Positions 21,775-31,110 of a stretch of DNA of 64,000 nucleotides are shown here, one piece after another (the stretch's first letter is position 1; each line of letters begins with the position of its first letter). Both the position numbers and the translations under genes were made by a program. The DNA lies in contig OX485804.1 in the NCBI GenBank assembly GCA_950295325.1, positions 58,344,001 through 58,408,000 of the forward strand. Direction: 5' to 3'. The notes below the pieces were generated by a model. It made no database searches. It saw only the letters and a program-made list of their open reading frames with translations, and had not been told where the DNA came from. Origin of the DNA: Polytrichum commune (taxonomy: Eukaryota; Streptophyta; Polytrichopsida; Polytrichales; Polytrichaceae).

Positions 21775-22420
21775 CAGTGTTCTCCCGCTTAAGTACGCAC
21801 CCGTTTAAGTATGCATCCCAATTAAGTGCGCAATTTTTTTGACAAAAATCATGGTTCATACTTTATTGTTTGAACATGTCATGTAGAGTCATTTTCCGTG
21901 AATACATGCATTTTTTACACTTGACATTCATTGTCAAATTGTTAACGTTTCGTTGACATGTCTCAAACGATCATCGCAGTTCATCATACATTTGTCCAAC
22001 TTCCGTTTGAACATCGGAGCAAAGTAATTGATTGTCGATGTCAAGGACAACCAAGCTTCAAAGCCTTTGAAGTCGGTAGCATTTCATATTCAACAAATGT
22101 CTCAATAGCCTAGATTCCGTCATCTATAGGTGGGTATTCTTCAATTCACATCGTTTCCATAACTTTCCGGATGGCACCTTCACTTACTTCATACTCCTGC
22201 CCCAGCGCCTGCTTGCACGGCGCATTTAGCTTGCTCAACTTTGCAATGATTTCACATCGTTGGGCTTCAGTCAAGCAATTGCCTCAAGCTTCATCCGTTT
22301 CATGTTGTGATTCATCGAAACAAAGGGTCTAAAAGGCGATATGAGTAAAGTATGCACCTACCAACTAAGTGCGCACCAACGGCTCCAGTTCAAAGTGCGT
22401 ACTTAAGTGGGAGATTATTG
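21775..22420 (-). mobile_element. Pogo/Tigger-like DNA transposon remnant
   Basis: The 646-bp element is flanked by TA (21773-21774 and 22421-22422). The left end is CAGTGTTCTCCCGCTTAAGT followed by ACGCAC; the right end complements to CAATAATCTCCCACTTAAGT and then ACGCAC. CA(G/A)T-starting ends with a TA duplication fit the pogo/Tigger branch of Tc1/mariner. On the minus strand it encodes a CENP-B-type helix-turn-helix fragment. The catalytic DDE part is absent, so this is an internally deleted, non-autonomous copy. Confidence 0.8.
22146..22282 (-). pseudogene. CENP-B/Tigger-type N-terminal DNA-binding fragment
   Basis: The minus-strand frame reads EAQRCEIIAKLSKLNAPCKQ, followed by ALGQEYEVSEGAIRKV and a stop. 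In Tigger/pogo transposases and CENP-B the first helix-turn-helix has the pattern R-EII-KL----P-----LA-EF-VSEGAIRKVW, which binds the transposon ends. The match covers about 40 residues. Downstream, past further stops, LLRCSNGSW resembles the family's F-AS-GWL motif. No start codon or catalytic triad remains. Lying between the pogo-like ends, it is clearly the element's own transposase relic. Confidence 0.75.
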
Positions 22421-22422
22421 TA

Positions 22423-23405
22423 TCTTAGGTCCATCCATGAAGGTTTGGAAATCGTTGGTATGTTTAGCCTTGCTCTATAAGTTGATTTTAGAGATGTTTT
22501 TCTTGGATATTTACATCTCATAGTAGTCATATGATGTTATGAAGATGAGAGATGAAGAATATCCAAGAAAAATGCCATGTGTAAAGAGGATCATTATTAT
22601 CAACGGAGTGATACCTATAGGGGAGGATGTCATAAGTTTGACATTCCACTTAGATTTGCCCCCAACTTTCATCCCAACTTTGGGGGGGGGGGGTAAATCA
22701 TCACTTAAGCATTGAGCATATATAGTTTTATTGACTTGAAAAAGTTTCAAATAATCGTTGTTAGCGATTGAATGGGATTGCAACGTATCAAAGTGTGTCA
22801 TAAGGTAAGTGAGACTTAAACGGAGACTTTCAGCTCTACACCCACTTATTGTAGGATATGAACCCATGATGAGCCCAAGATGATTAGCAAATCCAAGTCA
22901 TTCCACTAGCCATTCTCCTCATAATTTGTGGAGCTAGTGTAAAGACCTTATTCATTTCCGAAGTGGAGATTCTTGTTAACATTCAATGATCCTTTAGTTC
23001 CCTCCATCCCCAATTATGTTGCTATTCATCTAATAACAATTGACAAATTCTGTGCACGTGGTCCAACCTCCTTTGAACACGTGTGTTTTTTTGGTGTTTG
23101 TTCTTAAATCCGTGCACCACTCAAATATAAGTGTAACCAAATCAACGAATGGAAAGCTGCCAAGGTCAAAAATTTATTGGTAGATGGCTTATAATCAACA
23201 CATGCGCATTATTTTAAGGTGGTGGACATTCTCATAATAAACGTGTACTTGTTGTGCAAAATTTCAGACCTTGGACTACTGCCAAAATAATTATAGTTAA
23301 CTAGATTTTTTTCAATACATTTTAGGGACTACCTATAGTTAACTAGGAAATTTTAAGACCAAATTCAATAACAACTATATTTAACTAGAAAAATTCCAAG
23401 TATTA
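22423..23405. other. Intergenic, with a short hairpin and AT palindromes
   Basis: An imperfect hairpin (TTCTTGGATATTTACATCTC against GAATATCCAAGAA) lies at about 22499-22567, and a G run at 22682-22692. From about 23280 the palindromic motif TAACTATAGTTAACTAG, typical of family F, appears repeatedly up to 23720. An overlapping 118-codon minus-strand ORF (22511-22867) has no motif. Confidence 0.4.
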
Positions 23406-23537
23406 TTATAAATTTGAAGAAGTTCGCCTTTTGATTTGCTTCAGTTGAGGGTTTTTAATATGCTCGGGCCAATGAGGATCATCAAGAAATGCCTTTATAA
23501 GATCACTCACAATGTTGGGCTCCGGAACAACCTCCAT
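23406..23537 (-). CDS. Unrecognised 43-codon coding-like fragment
   Basis: Starting at ATG 23537, the minus strand reads MEVVPEPNIVSDLIKAFLDD, then PHWPEHIKNPQLKQIKRRTS, and ends at a TAA. It has the balanced, charged composition of a real protein helix, unlike the Leu/Ser/Phe-rich chance frames around it. It lies among F-like AT palindromes. It may be an exon or transposon relic. I do not recognise the family and it may be chance. Confidence 0.2.
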   Translation of the reverse strand: MEVVPEPNIVSDLIKAFLDDPHWPEHIKNPQLKQIKRRTSSNL

Positions 23538-23756
23538 GTACAACACCAACACAAATAACACAATAGTGACACTACAACACTACAACAAAATTTTGTGAAC
23601 ATGTTGCACTCAACTTTAGTTAACTATATATAACTATAGTTAACTACATTTTTTGGTAGGACAAATTGCAAACAACTATAGTTATGTAAGGGAACTAGTT
23701 AACTAATAGTTTAATTAGTTGGTTAGTTGTCCAAGGTTTACAAAATTTGAGTCTGT

Positions 23757-25500
23757 TGGTTTAAAAACCATCCACCATGTAGTATGTAAGCCTCAAATGG
23801 GCACCGGATTGAAAGTGGTTACAATCTTTTGAAATGTATCTCTTCTCTTCATTTTTTGCAAACGTACGAGAATTGTACATTCGAAAGTGTTTGAGTCAAG
23901 TTGTAATTTTTAGGCTCACATACCTTATAGATCATGTGACTGAGCCTAGATTTGGGTGAACCAACCCGTACACTCGTTCCTTGTTGGATGCCTAAACCCT
24001 TGCCTCCAAGGAACCAATGTACGGGTTGGTTCGCCCCAGCTGCTGAACCTATATGCCATGCTCTTTAAGTTGGGTTGTACACCAATCTTACTTAAGGTGA
24101 AAACAATGTCCACCACTTGTATACACTATAGGTTCACAAACTATAAAGTGCATAAGCCTAAAACGGGCACCGATTGTACAAAGGTAAGAATCTTCCAAAA
24201 TGTAGCACATGTCTTCATTTTAGATGCCAATCTAGGAGAGTTGTCCGTTGATAACCACGTAGGCTCACATACCTCATCATGTGGCTGGAGCTACAACATA
24301 CACACCTATTTTATTGTTGAAGAGTTAGCGTGGGTAGAAACTACCATGGTCCACTATATTTATGTGTGGGTTGAAAGTTAAGGTGGCTTATAAATCAATA
24401 AACTATAAATGTTTAGATATAGAAAAATAAAATGATGGCAAAATATTTATTTTTTGGGTATGATACTTATATTATATCTTTTCAACCCACTATAATTCAT
24501 GTTCATGTAAGAAACGTTGATTTGATATTCATGTAGTTGAGCATATGATATCCTGGAATCAAAAATGACATGGGTCAAAAAATGACATTTACCAAAATTA
24601 TCGTGATATGTGAATATTACAGGGGACCACATAGGTGTAAAAATATAGACACTGGAAGAAAACTTGTCCATTGCAATCATTTGTTGCGACTGGACCATTG
24701 TGACTTATGCTAAGAATATGCGTAAATAAATAAATCATTGTAGTGGGCAACTGAAGGTATTGGTTACCCATTCTCTAAAAACCACAGCCAAAAACCTCTG
24801 GATGACAACCAAAATGGTGTATTTATGTAATTTCTCATCAGGATTCGCCATGGCCAAGATGCAACGGATGGTTATAATGGAGAAGTTTTCTTCTAGTCCG
24901 AGTTCTTGCTCTTTGAGATGAATAGTCCACCGATCTTACCCTAAGGTGAGAACAAAGTCCACCTCATGTTCACAATGTTGGCCCACAACTAGGTATAAGA
25001 CATGTGAACCCAAAACGGGCACCGATTGCTTACCGATTGTAAAGTGATCGAATTGTTTAAAGTATATCGCATCTTTTTAGTAATCAAATTGCAAGTATGG
25101 GAGAGTCATGCATTGATATCCGTTTCCAAAAGTGTCATCGGTAGGCTCACAGGCCTTATAATGTGGCCGAGGCTAGACTTCTTGCTCTATGGGTTCGGTG
25201 GTCCACCGATCTCACCTAAGGTGAAACCGAATTTCACCTTTTGTTTACATTGTCGGCTCCCGACTATAAGGTACGTGGATCTAAAACGGTCACTGATTGT
25301 AAAGGGTTTATAATCTTTCAAGGTGCGGCACATTATGCATTTTAGGATGCAAATTATCTAGGAGGGTTGTACATTTGCTTCAACGTTCAAGAAAATTGTG
25401 CTTTGTATGCTCACATACCGGCCTTGTAATGTGGCCATGGCTAGACATCTTGTTCTATGACTTGGACACTCCACCAATCTTAACTAACATGAAAACAATG
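23757..25500. repeat. Degenerate tandem array, about 250-300 bp unit, 4-5 copies
   Basis: Blocks starting near 23757, 24050, 24895, 25190 and 25440 share an ordered set of motifs: CACCAATCTTACCTAAGGTG, AAAACAATGTCCACC, AAAACGGGCACCGATTGTA, AATGTAGCACAT, TTCATTTTAG-ATGC, GGAGAGTTGT and GGCTCACATACCTTATAATG. Units are separated by indels and one spacer (about 24330-24890). The 141-codon ORF at 23956-24381 lies inside the array and is not supported as a gene. Confidence 0.7.
23954..24036. mobile_element. Mini hairpin element within the array
   Basis: GGGTGAACCAACCCGTACA is mirrored by TGTACGGGTTGGTTCGCCC, with a second matching block (GTTCCTTG/CAAGGAAC). The result is an 83-bp near-perfect hairpin. 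It interrupts the tandem array, which fits a tiny MITE or the fused ends of a deleted element. No clear target duplication was seen. Confidence 0.6.
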
Positions 25501-25505
25501 ACACA

Positions 25506-25506
25506 C

Positions 25507-25555
<49 letters not shown>
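25506..25555. repeat. (AT)n(AG)n compound microsatellite
   Basis: An AT dinucleotide run changes directly into an AG run. It is at the end of the degenerate tandem array. Confidence 0.95.
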
Positions 25556-25557
<2 letters not shown>

Positions 25558-27237
25558 ATTCTAGATATTTGACTATGATGTGACTGAGCATCAAAGCCTC
25601 CGAATTAGTCTAGTGGGATCGAAATTAGGTGGAATTTTGGTTGCATCCTAAATGTTCCTGGGATCTTGCACTAGAATCATATGAATTAATTTTTAAAAAT
25701 TAACCCTTGTGTGCAACTTTAATAGGCATGTCGCCAGTCTAGCACACTTGTGTTTGAGGATTAATTGATTCGTCAAAAGGTGAGCTTGCACTTTAAAAGA
25801 ATACTTAAAAAAATTCAACACTTTTGTGATGAATGTTGTTTTCGATTTCGTCTTGTTCACTTCTATCCACTCAATAGGTAGTAGATATTTCCAATGCACA
25901 TGAAATCAATTGTAAAAGCCCTTCCCATTAGGTGTCACAATCCATGTGGGTTGTGTGAACATGAGAGATGAAGCCCTCATAGTGCAAAATGCTTTTTGGA
26001 TGTAGTACTTTGTTTAATTCCCCCACTTTTATTTGTTGAACAAGATTCCAAATAATCGCATATTCTATATGGAATTGAGGTCCACAAATTTGTTGAGGAC
26101 ATATGTAAATTATCTTGCAGTTTCATGTTACCCCCATGTTCTTAGGACGACCTTGAATATAATGTAAACCCCTACAAAACCTAATATCCTATAACTATCT
26201 ACTAACAATACATAGTCTTTTGTAGAGTGGGAATTTAACCACATTTTGGCAATTTTATTATGTAATTTAACAAAAATCTGACATAATATGTCCATTTTCC
26301 AAACATATGACAATGGTAAATAATATAAGTTGTAAGTGTGCCTACCATGATGAAATGAGATGAAAAATGATTACAATGTCCAGAAACCAAAATGCTAATG
26401 GATCGGAAGTAACATCAAGGTGCTTGGTCAAACATGAGTAAACTAAAGGAGCCCACCTCCTGAGAGGGAGGAAGTACTGCTACAGTGACGCTTGGTCAAA
26501 CATGATCACAGTAGAGTAGAACGGGCTCCCATTCACGTCAGGATAAAAAAGAACCCAGACGTTGCTTTTATTTTATTATTATAGCATCAAGGTGGAGGCA
26601 AATTTGCTAATTTTTTAAAGTAAGGGAGTGCAATGATTTTTTTAAAGGCAATGACTAATATCAACACATGACTAATTTGATAGAAGGACTTGAGACTACA
26701 TAGCTCTACATTACGAATCGAGGAGGCGAATCTCTTTGATGATGGTGTTGTAAAGGAAGTAGTCAAACCCAACGTGTACTTGATTTTCATCGACGTTGCA
26801 AGAGCAAAAGTGACACAATGCGCTAAAAATCATGAAGCAATCTTTGAATTTTTTATTTCATGGTACATACTTGAAAATCCTTACGTGTGTGGTCCTCGTC
26901 GTTGTGGTGGGGTTGACCACAATTTGGTTTCATGACACCTACCAACGAGGTAATAGTAAACATGATCCCATGTATATTGGTCGATGTATCATCCCATATT
27001 AAGCTCACTTAATTAAGCGCGTGTCTTTGACCCCAATTTCACGAGTTAATATAGTTACAAATAGTAATTCCCGTGCTCTACAAATAGAAATCTATACACC
27101 CTAACCTCCATAATGTCATCCTCCACAATGTCACTCTCTCTCTCTTATAGCCTGAAACCCTAGGGAATGGATGTGCTCGGTTCAAATCTCCCTACTTGTT
27201 GTCACATTTTCCCTCTTGCATATCACGGATTGTCACA
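25556..27237. other. Intergenic, nothing recognised
   Basis: A short direct repeat, GCTTGGTCAAACATGA, occurs at about 26423 and 26490. An 81-codon plus-strand ORF (26690-26935) has no known motif. No genes are supported. Confidence 0.35.
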
Positions 27238-27241
27238 TTAA

Positions 27242-28067
27242 CCCCTAAGTGCCCAAGCCTTTCGGAATGCACTTTTCCTAAGAAATATGTGCATGGCTTT
27301 AATACAATCCCCAATGGAGGAATTTGTCTTTTATCCAAAATCTAACCGTATAGATGTTTAAAGAACTTGTTTATTAGTATGCATACCAATTTTGAGACCG
27401 AGATTGCATAAGAGTTGTGAGATACAAACAGGAGAAATGTATACATTCTTTTTTTTGTATGCCGCCCCTCCCCACAATGTTGGTATGATTTGCTCATAAG
27501 TGTTTTTAGGAGTTTGAGGTGACATGAACAACTCCAACATGTGAAAGAATACAAAAATGTGATTCCAAAGACCCTATGTATGCATATAGAGCTATCCCAA
27601 TCATTTCGCAATCCTCCTTGCAATTCTTGAAATGCATTTTCTTTATTTTAACACTTGACGATTTGATATTGCAAATTACTTCACATTGGTAATTGTGAAT
27701 ACTAATATTCAACGGTCAAAAATACGGAATTTTTTTACTCTTTCCACTACGACACTTTTCAAAAGAAATGAATAATGAGAACTCTTTGGATGTCAAAAAC
27801 AAGTACAATAGTCCAATTAGCTGAAACATTGAGGAAGTAGTAAAGCACTTTCTCCACCCATTCCCTACATCACGGACACATATGCCTTTCCGACCCTCTC
27901 TAAAATCGAATATTTACTCTTTTTGGTCAAAAATGCCTCAATCCAAAAGTTGCCCTTCCATACTGCCCGCCAAAAAAATTTACGCGGTCAAAGGAATTTT
28001 ACCTGCCCACACACAAACGAGCCGAAATTTTTGATCAACCATATATGGTTGCTCGGGCACTTAGGGG
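27242..28067. mobile_element. TTAA-flanked inverted-repeat element (piggyBac-like ends)
   Basis: CCCCTAAGTGCCCAAGC at the left is mirrored by GCTCGGGCACTTAGGGG at the right. Both sides carry TTAA (27238-27241 and 28068-28071). The inverted repeat is about 17 bp with one mismatch, and the element is 826 bp. A TTAA duplication with CCC-starting ends is the pattern of piggyBac elements. No transposase was found inside, so it would be non-autonomous. With only one copy in the window, chance pairing cannot be excluded. Confidence 0.4.
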
Positions 28068-28071
28068 TTAA

Positions 28072-28432
28072 AACAACGTGCCAAAAAATTCAAACCACAT
28101 GCTCGCATGCATCATGTTGTCATTATTACAATGTTGGCTTTGTGATATTCCATGATGTCACATGCTACACTAATCCTCCATTATCATGTATCCATGTTAA
28201 CATTGCATACCTCCTTAATATCAGGTATACTTTGGTTGCCGCATGCATGATATCAGGGAGGTTAGAATGTATTCTCACCCTCCCATCCCCTGGTCCACCC
28301 TCCCCTTAGCACGCGTTACGACATTTATGACCAAAATAAAACATATGTATTTGCATGCAAGAGCATCCTAACTCCATAAATGAACTCTAATCTCATTTAA
28401 TTGACTCGAAAAAATTCACTTGAAAAATAACA
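28072..28432. other. Intergenic, nothing recognised
   Basis: No gene or repeat partner was seen. Confidence 0.35.
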
Positions 28433-28856
28433 AGAAAACGGTAGAACCATGAGGCTCTGTCCTTTACTATGAAAGACTATAATTATAGTTATCCACTTTG
28501 CTCATGTCAATCCATGGCTATTTACTATACCAAACCTTTCTTGGATTTTGTGCACCTTCTTCTCAAATGCAGGTCAAGGATTTTGATATCACCCGAAATT
28601 TTTAGAATAAATAATCAAGAACTGTTGAAATAACTATAGTTAACTAGATTTCTTTCAATGCATTTTAGGGAGCAATTATAGTTCTATATATATATATACA
28701 TACACATATATAATTATAGTTAACATCCACATTAAATAAAGTGGACCAAAAATAACAAGAACAAGTAACATCCAAGTGTGAACGCAAAGTGGTTAGGAAA
28801 TTCGCTCCTGAAACGAAGAAGGTGATGCATAGCCTCTATCCTACAGACAGAGCCAA
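28433..28856 (+). mobile_element. MITE family F, copy 1
   Basis: It runs from AAGAAAACGGTAGAACCATG (left) to CAGACAGAGCCAA (right). GGCTCTGTCC near the left and the complement of GACAGAGCC at the right form short inverted ends. The body contains TTGGATTTTGTGCACCTTCT, the palindrome TAACTATAGTTAACTAG, an AT run and AGTGTGAACGCAAAGTGG. Four copies occur in the window: this one, 46508-46931 (reverse), 49706-50146 (reverse) and 53888-54298. The ORFs of 60-117 codons crossing F copies are not genes. Confidence 0.8.
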
Positions 28857-29295
28857 TAAATGGATTCAAGATTGGGTCGTCGACTTTGACATAAGCAGTT
28901 TCCAATTCAAACATGTAGCTCATATACATGTGTTTAGGGTTCAGTATAAGCAGCGAGTTTTTGCTAGACTTCCGATACGTCAAGTGAATAATAAGACCAG
29001 TGGGGCCCCAGCTCAAAAAGCAAGACATTTTTATCCATAAGACACATTACCATATATTACAAATGTTCCCTGAAGGCGAGCATTATGTAAGCTTACTCCC
29101 TTGTGACTGTTCCCCTGAATCACTCACAACCAAAGGAACTTAATTGCTACCATTTCTCTCGTCCCGATATTTGAGGTTGTAACTTTGACCACGGCACGAG
29201 TCGGCCTGTGTAATATACTATGTTAGGTATTTGTTGTATACATAGAACTGCACATTGGAGCCGAGGAGCCGGAGCCACACACTTGTTCAGAAATT

Positions 29296-30121
29296 AAGGT
29301 ATACCAGAAATATCAGAGTCAGGGGGGTGGGGGGGACAATGTCTTTTCTTAACTTAACTTACAGTTCTTTCATGGGTATGTGTAATTGGAGTCATGTGTA
29401 TTGGAGTCATGCCCCAATCGCACCCAAACTTTCTGTCCGGTTCGAGCCATGGAATTGCTGGGAGATTATGTTGAGGAATAGATGTTGGCCCACCCACTTT
29501 CTCACACTATTTCAGCCGGAGATGCTGATCGATGGTGTTTGAAGTGCCCGATGTGATCAGCCCTCGGTGGCAAGGTATACCAGAAATATCAGAGTCGGGG
29601 GGGGGGGGGGGGGGGACAATGTCTTTTCTTAACTTAACTTACATTCTTTCATGGGTATGTGTAATTGAAGTCATGTGTATTGGAGTCATGCCCCGATCGC
29701 ACCCAAACTTTCCGTCCAGTTCGAGCCATGGAATTGCTGGGAGATTATGTTGAGGAATAGATGTTGGCCCACCCACTTTCTCACACTATTTCAGCTGGAG
29801 ATGCCGATCGATGGTGTTTGAAGTGCCCGATGTGATCAGCCCTCGGTGGCAAGGTATACCAGAAATATCAGAGTCGGGGGGGGGGGACAATGTCTTTTCT
29901 TAACTTAACTTACATTCTTTCATGGGTATGTGTAATTGAAGTCATGTGTATTGGAGTCATGCCCCGATCGCACCCAAACTTTCCGTCCAGTTCGAGCCAT
30001 GGAATTGCTGGGAGATTATGTTGAGGAATAGATGTTGGCCCACCCACTGTCTCACACTATTTCAGCTGGAGATGCCGATCGATGGTGTTTGAAGTGCCCG
30101 ATGTGATCAGCCCTCGGTGGC
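29296..30121 (+). repeat. Three tandem copies of a roughly 275-bp unit with poly-G tracts
   Basis: Units start at AAGGTATACC 29296, 29572 and 29851 (276, 279 and 271 bp), and a partial fourth begins at 30122. Each unit carries a G-rich run after CAGAGTC: G6TG7 in unit 1, a 17-18-base G run in unit 2 and a shorter run in unit 3. Units 2 and 3 are almost identical while unit 1 differs at several sites, so the last duplication was recent. A diverged relative lies at 30957-31110. The ORFs at 29255 and 29532 are frames of the unit. Confidence 0.9.
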
Positions 30122-30256
30122 AAGGTATAAGTTCACTCTGAAAGGAGGTTGAAATTACGCTAAAAATTATGAGATTCTTTGCATATTCAAGGGCTTTCCA
30201 ATTGGAGTGTAGTTTTTATTTAAGAGCATGCCACCCCACTCTCAACCCCAACCTCG

Positions 30257-30284
30257 TAGAAGAAGAAGAAGAAGAAGAAGAAGA
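30257..30284. repeat. (AAG)n microsatellite
   Basis: A nine-unit AGA/AAG trinucleotide run just downstream of the tandem array. Confidence 0.9.
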
Positions 30285-30363
30285 TGCGAAAGGAGGCCCA
30301 AACGAATAGAGTGTATGTTCATCAAACAACCGTGGTCATGTCTTAGAAGGACAATGAAATTAG

Positions 30364-30672
30364 ATGTAAACTACACTTAATATGATGTTTAGTGTCACCA
30401 ATTCTCATTGTGTTGCTTAATACTAATTGTACACTTTGGTATTGTGCCACCAACACTAAATGTTAACCCAAGATTATTTGTCATTCCTTGTAAAAATATT
30501 CGAGGGATTATAGATTAACAATGTTGCAATTACTGTCACTTACCAAGTGATTTTTCATCCAAATCTCAATCGTCCATGACAATATTTGTTCACTTGTCCA
30601 TAAGAAGTATCATCCAAAAAGTTACCATGGTGACATTAAATACCATATGACACTAAATATCATATTTAGTGA
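30364..30672 (+). mobile_element. Palindrome-ended element E, copy 4
   Basis: It is bounded by TACACTTAATATGATGTTTA... at 30372 and GACACTAAATATCATATTTA... at 30649-30672. The core has GCCACCAACACTAAATG, ATTATTTGTCATTCC, CAAGTGATTTTTCATCCAAA and CATAAGAAGTATCATCC in the same order as copies 2 and 3. This is the best full-length example with both terminal palindromes. Confidence 0.75.
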
Positions 30673-30956
30673 CTTCATCCATTGCAGGGAGTAGAGACTG
30701 CATTAGTATCCAGTAACCATTAGCACATAACCAATAGCATGTAACCGTATTTATTGGATGTTGTTTGAAAATATAATACATTTTAGCAAGTGGGATATAA
30801 GGGTGTGTAGTGAGTGGACACCATGTCATGTGTGGTGACTATGGCACTTGCAACTAAGCCCATGAGTGGGGCTTACGGTCCTTGTTGCTCTTGTTGTGAT
30901 GTTGTTGATGAGTGGTATTGGATGACAATACATATTTAAGATCGTTCAAGGCACTC

Positions 30957-31110
30957 ACTTAACTTACAATTCCTCATGGGCATGTATAATAGAAATAATG
31001 TTTGCAGCATCAATGGCAAGGTATAACTTTGCAACGAGTATAAGATTATGTTGAAACCACGAGGTTCTTTACATATTCAAGGACTTTCCAGTTGTAATGT
31101 TTAGAGTAAG
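30957..31110 (+). repeat. Diverged relative of the 275-bp unit
   Basis: CACTTAACTTACAATTCCTC, CATGGGCATGTATAAT, GGCAAGGTATAA and CATATTCAAGGACTTTCCAG match the unit ends and the flank just right of the array (30122-30210). It is interpreted as an older dispersed copy. Confidence 0.6.

Noticed and set aside
23956-24381. 141-codon plus-strand ORF
   Set aside because: It crosses a hairpin element and the degenerate tandem array; the other units of the array do not keep the frame.
28789-29040. 83-codon ORF resembling a retroelement RNase H fragment
   Set aside because: The N-terminal half is MITE F1 and the rest lacks the acidic residues of RNase H.
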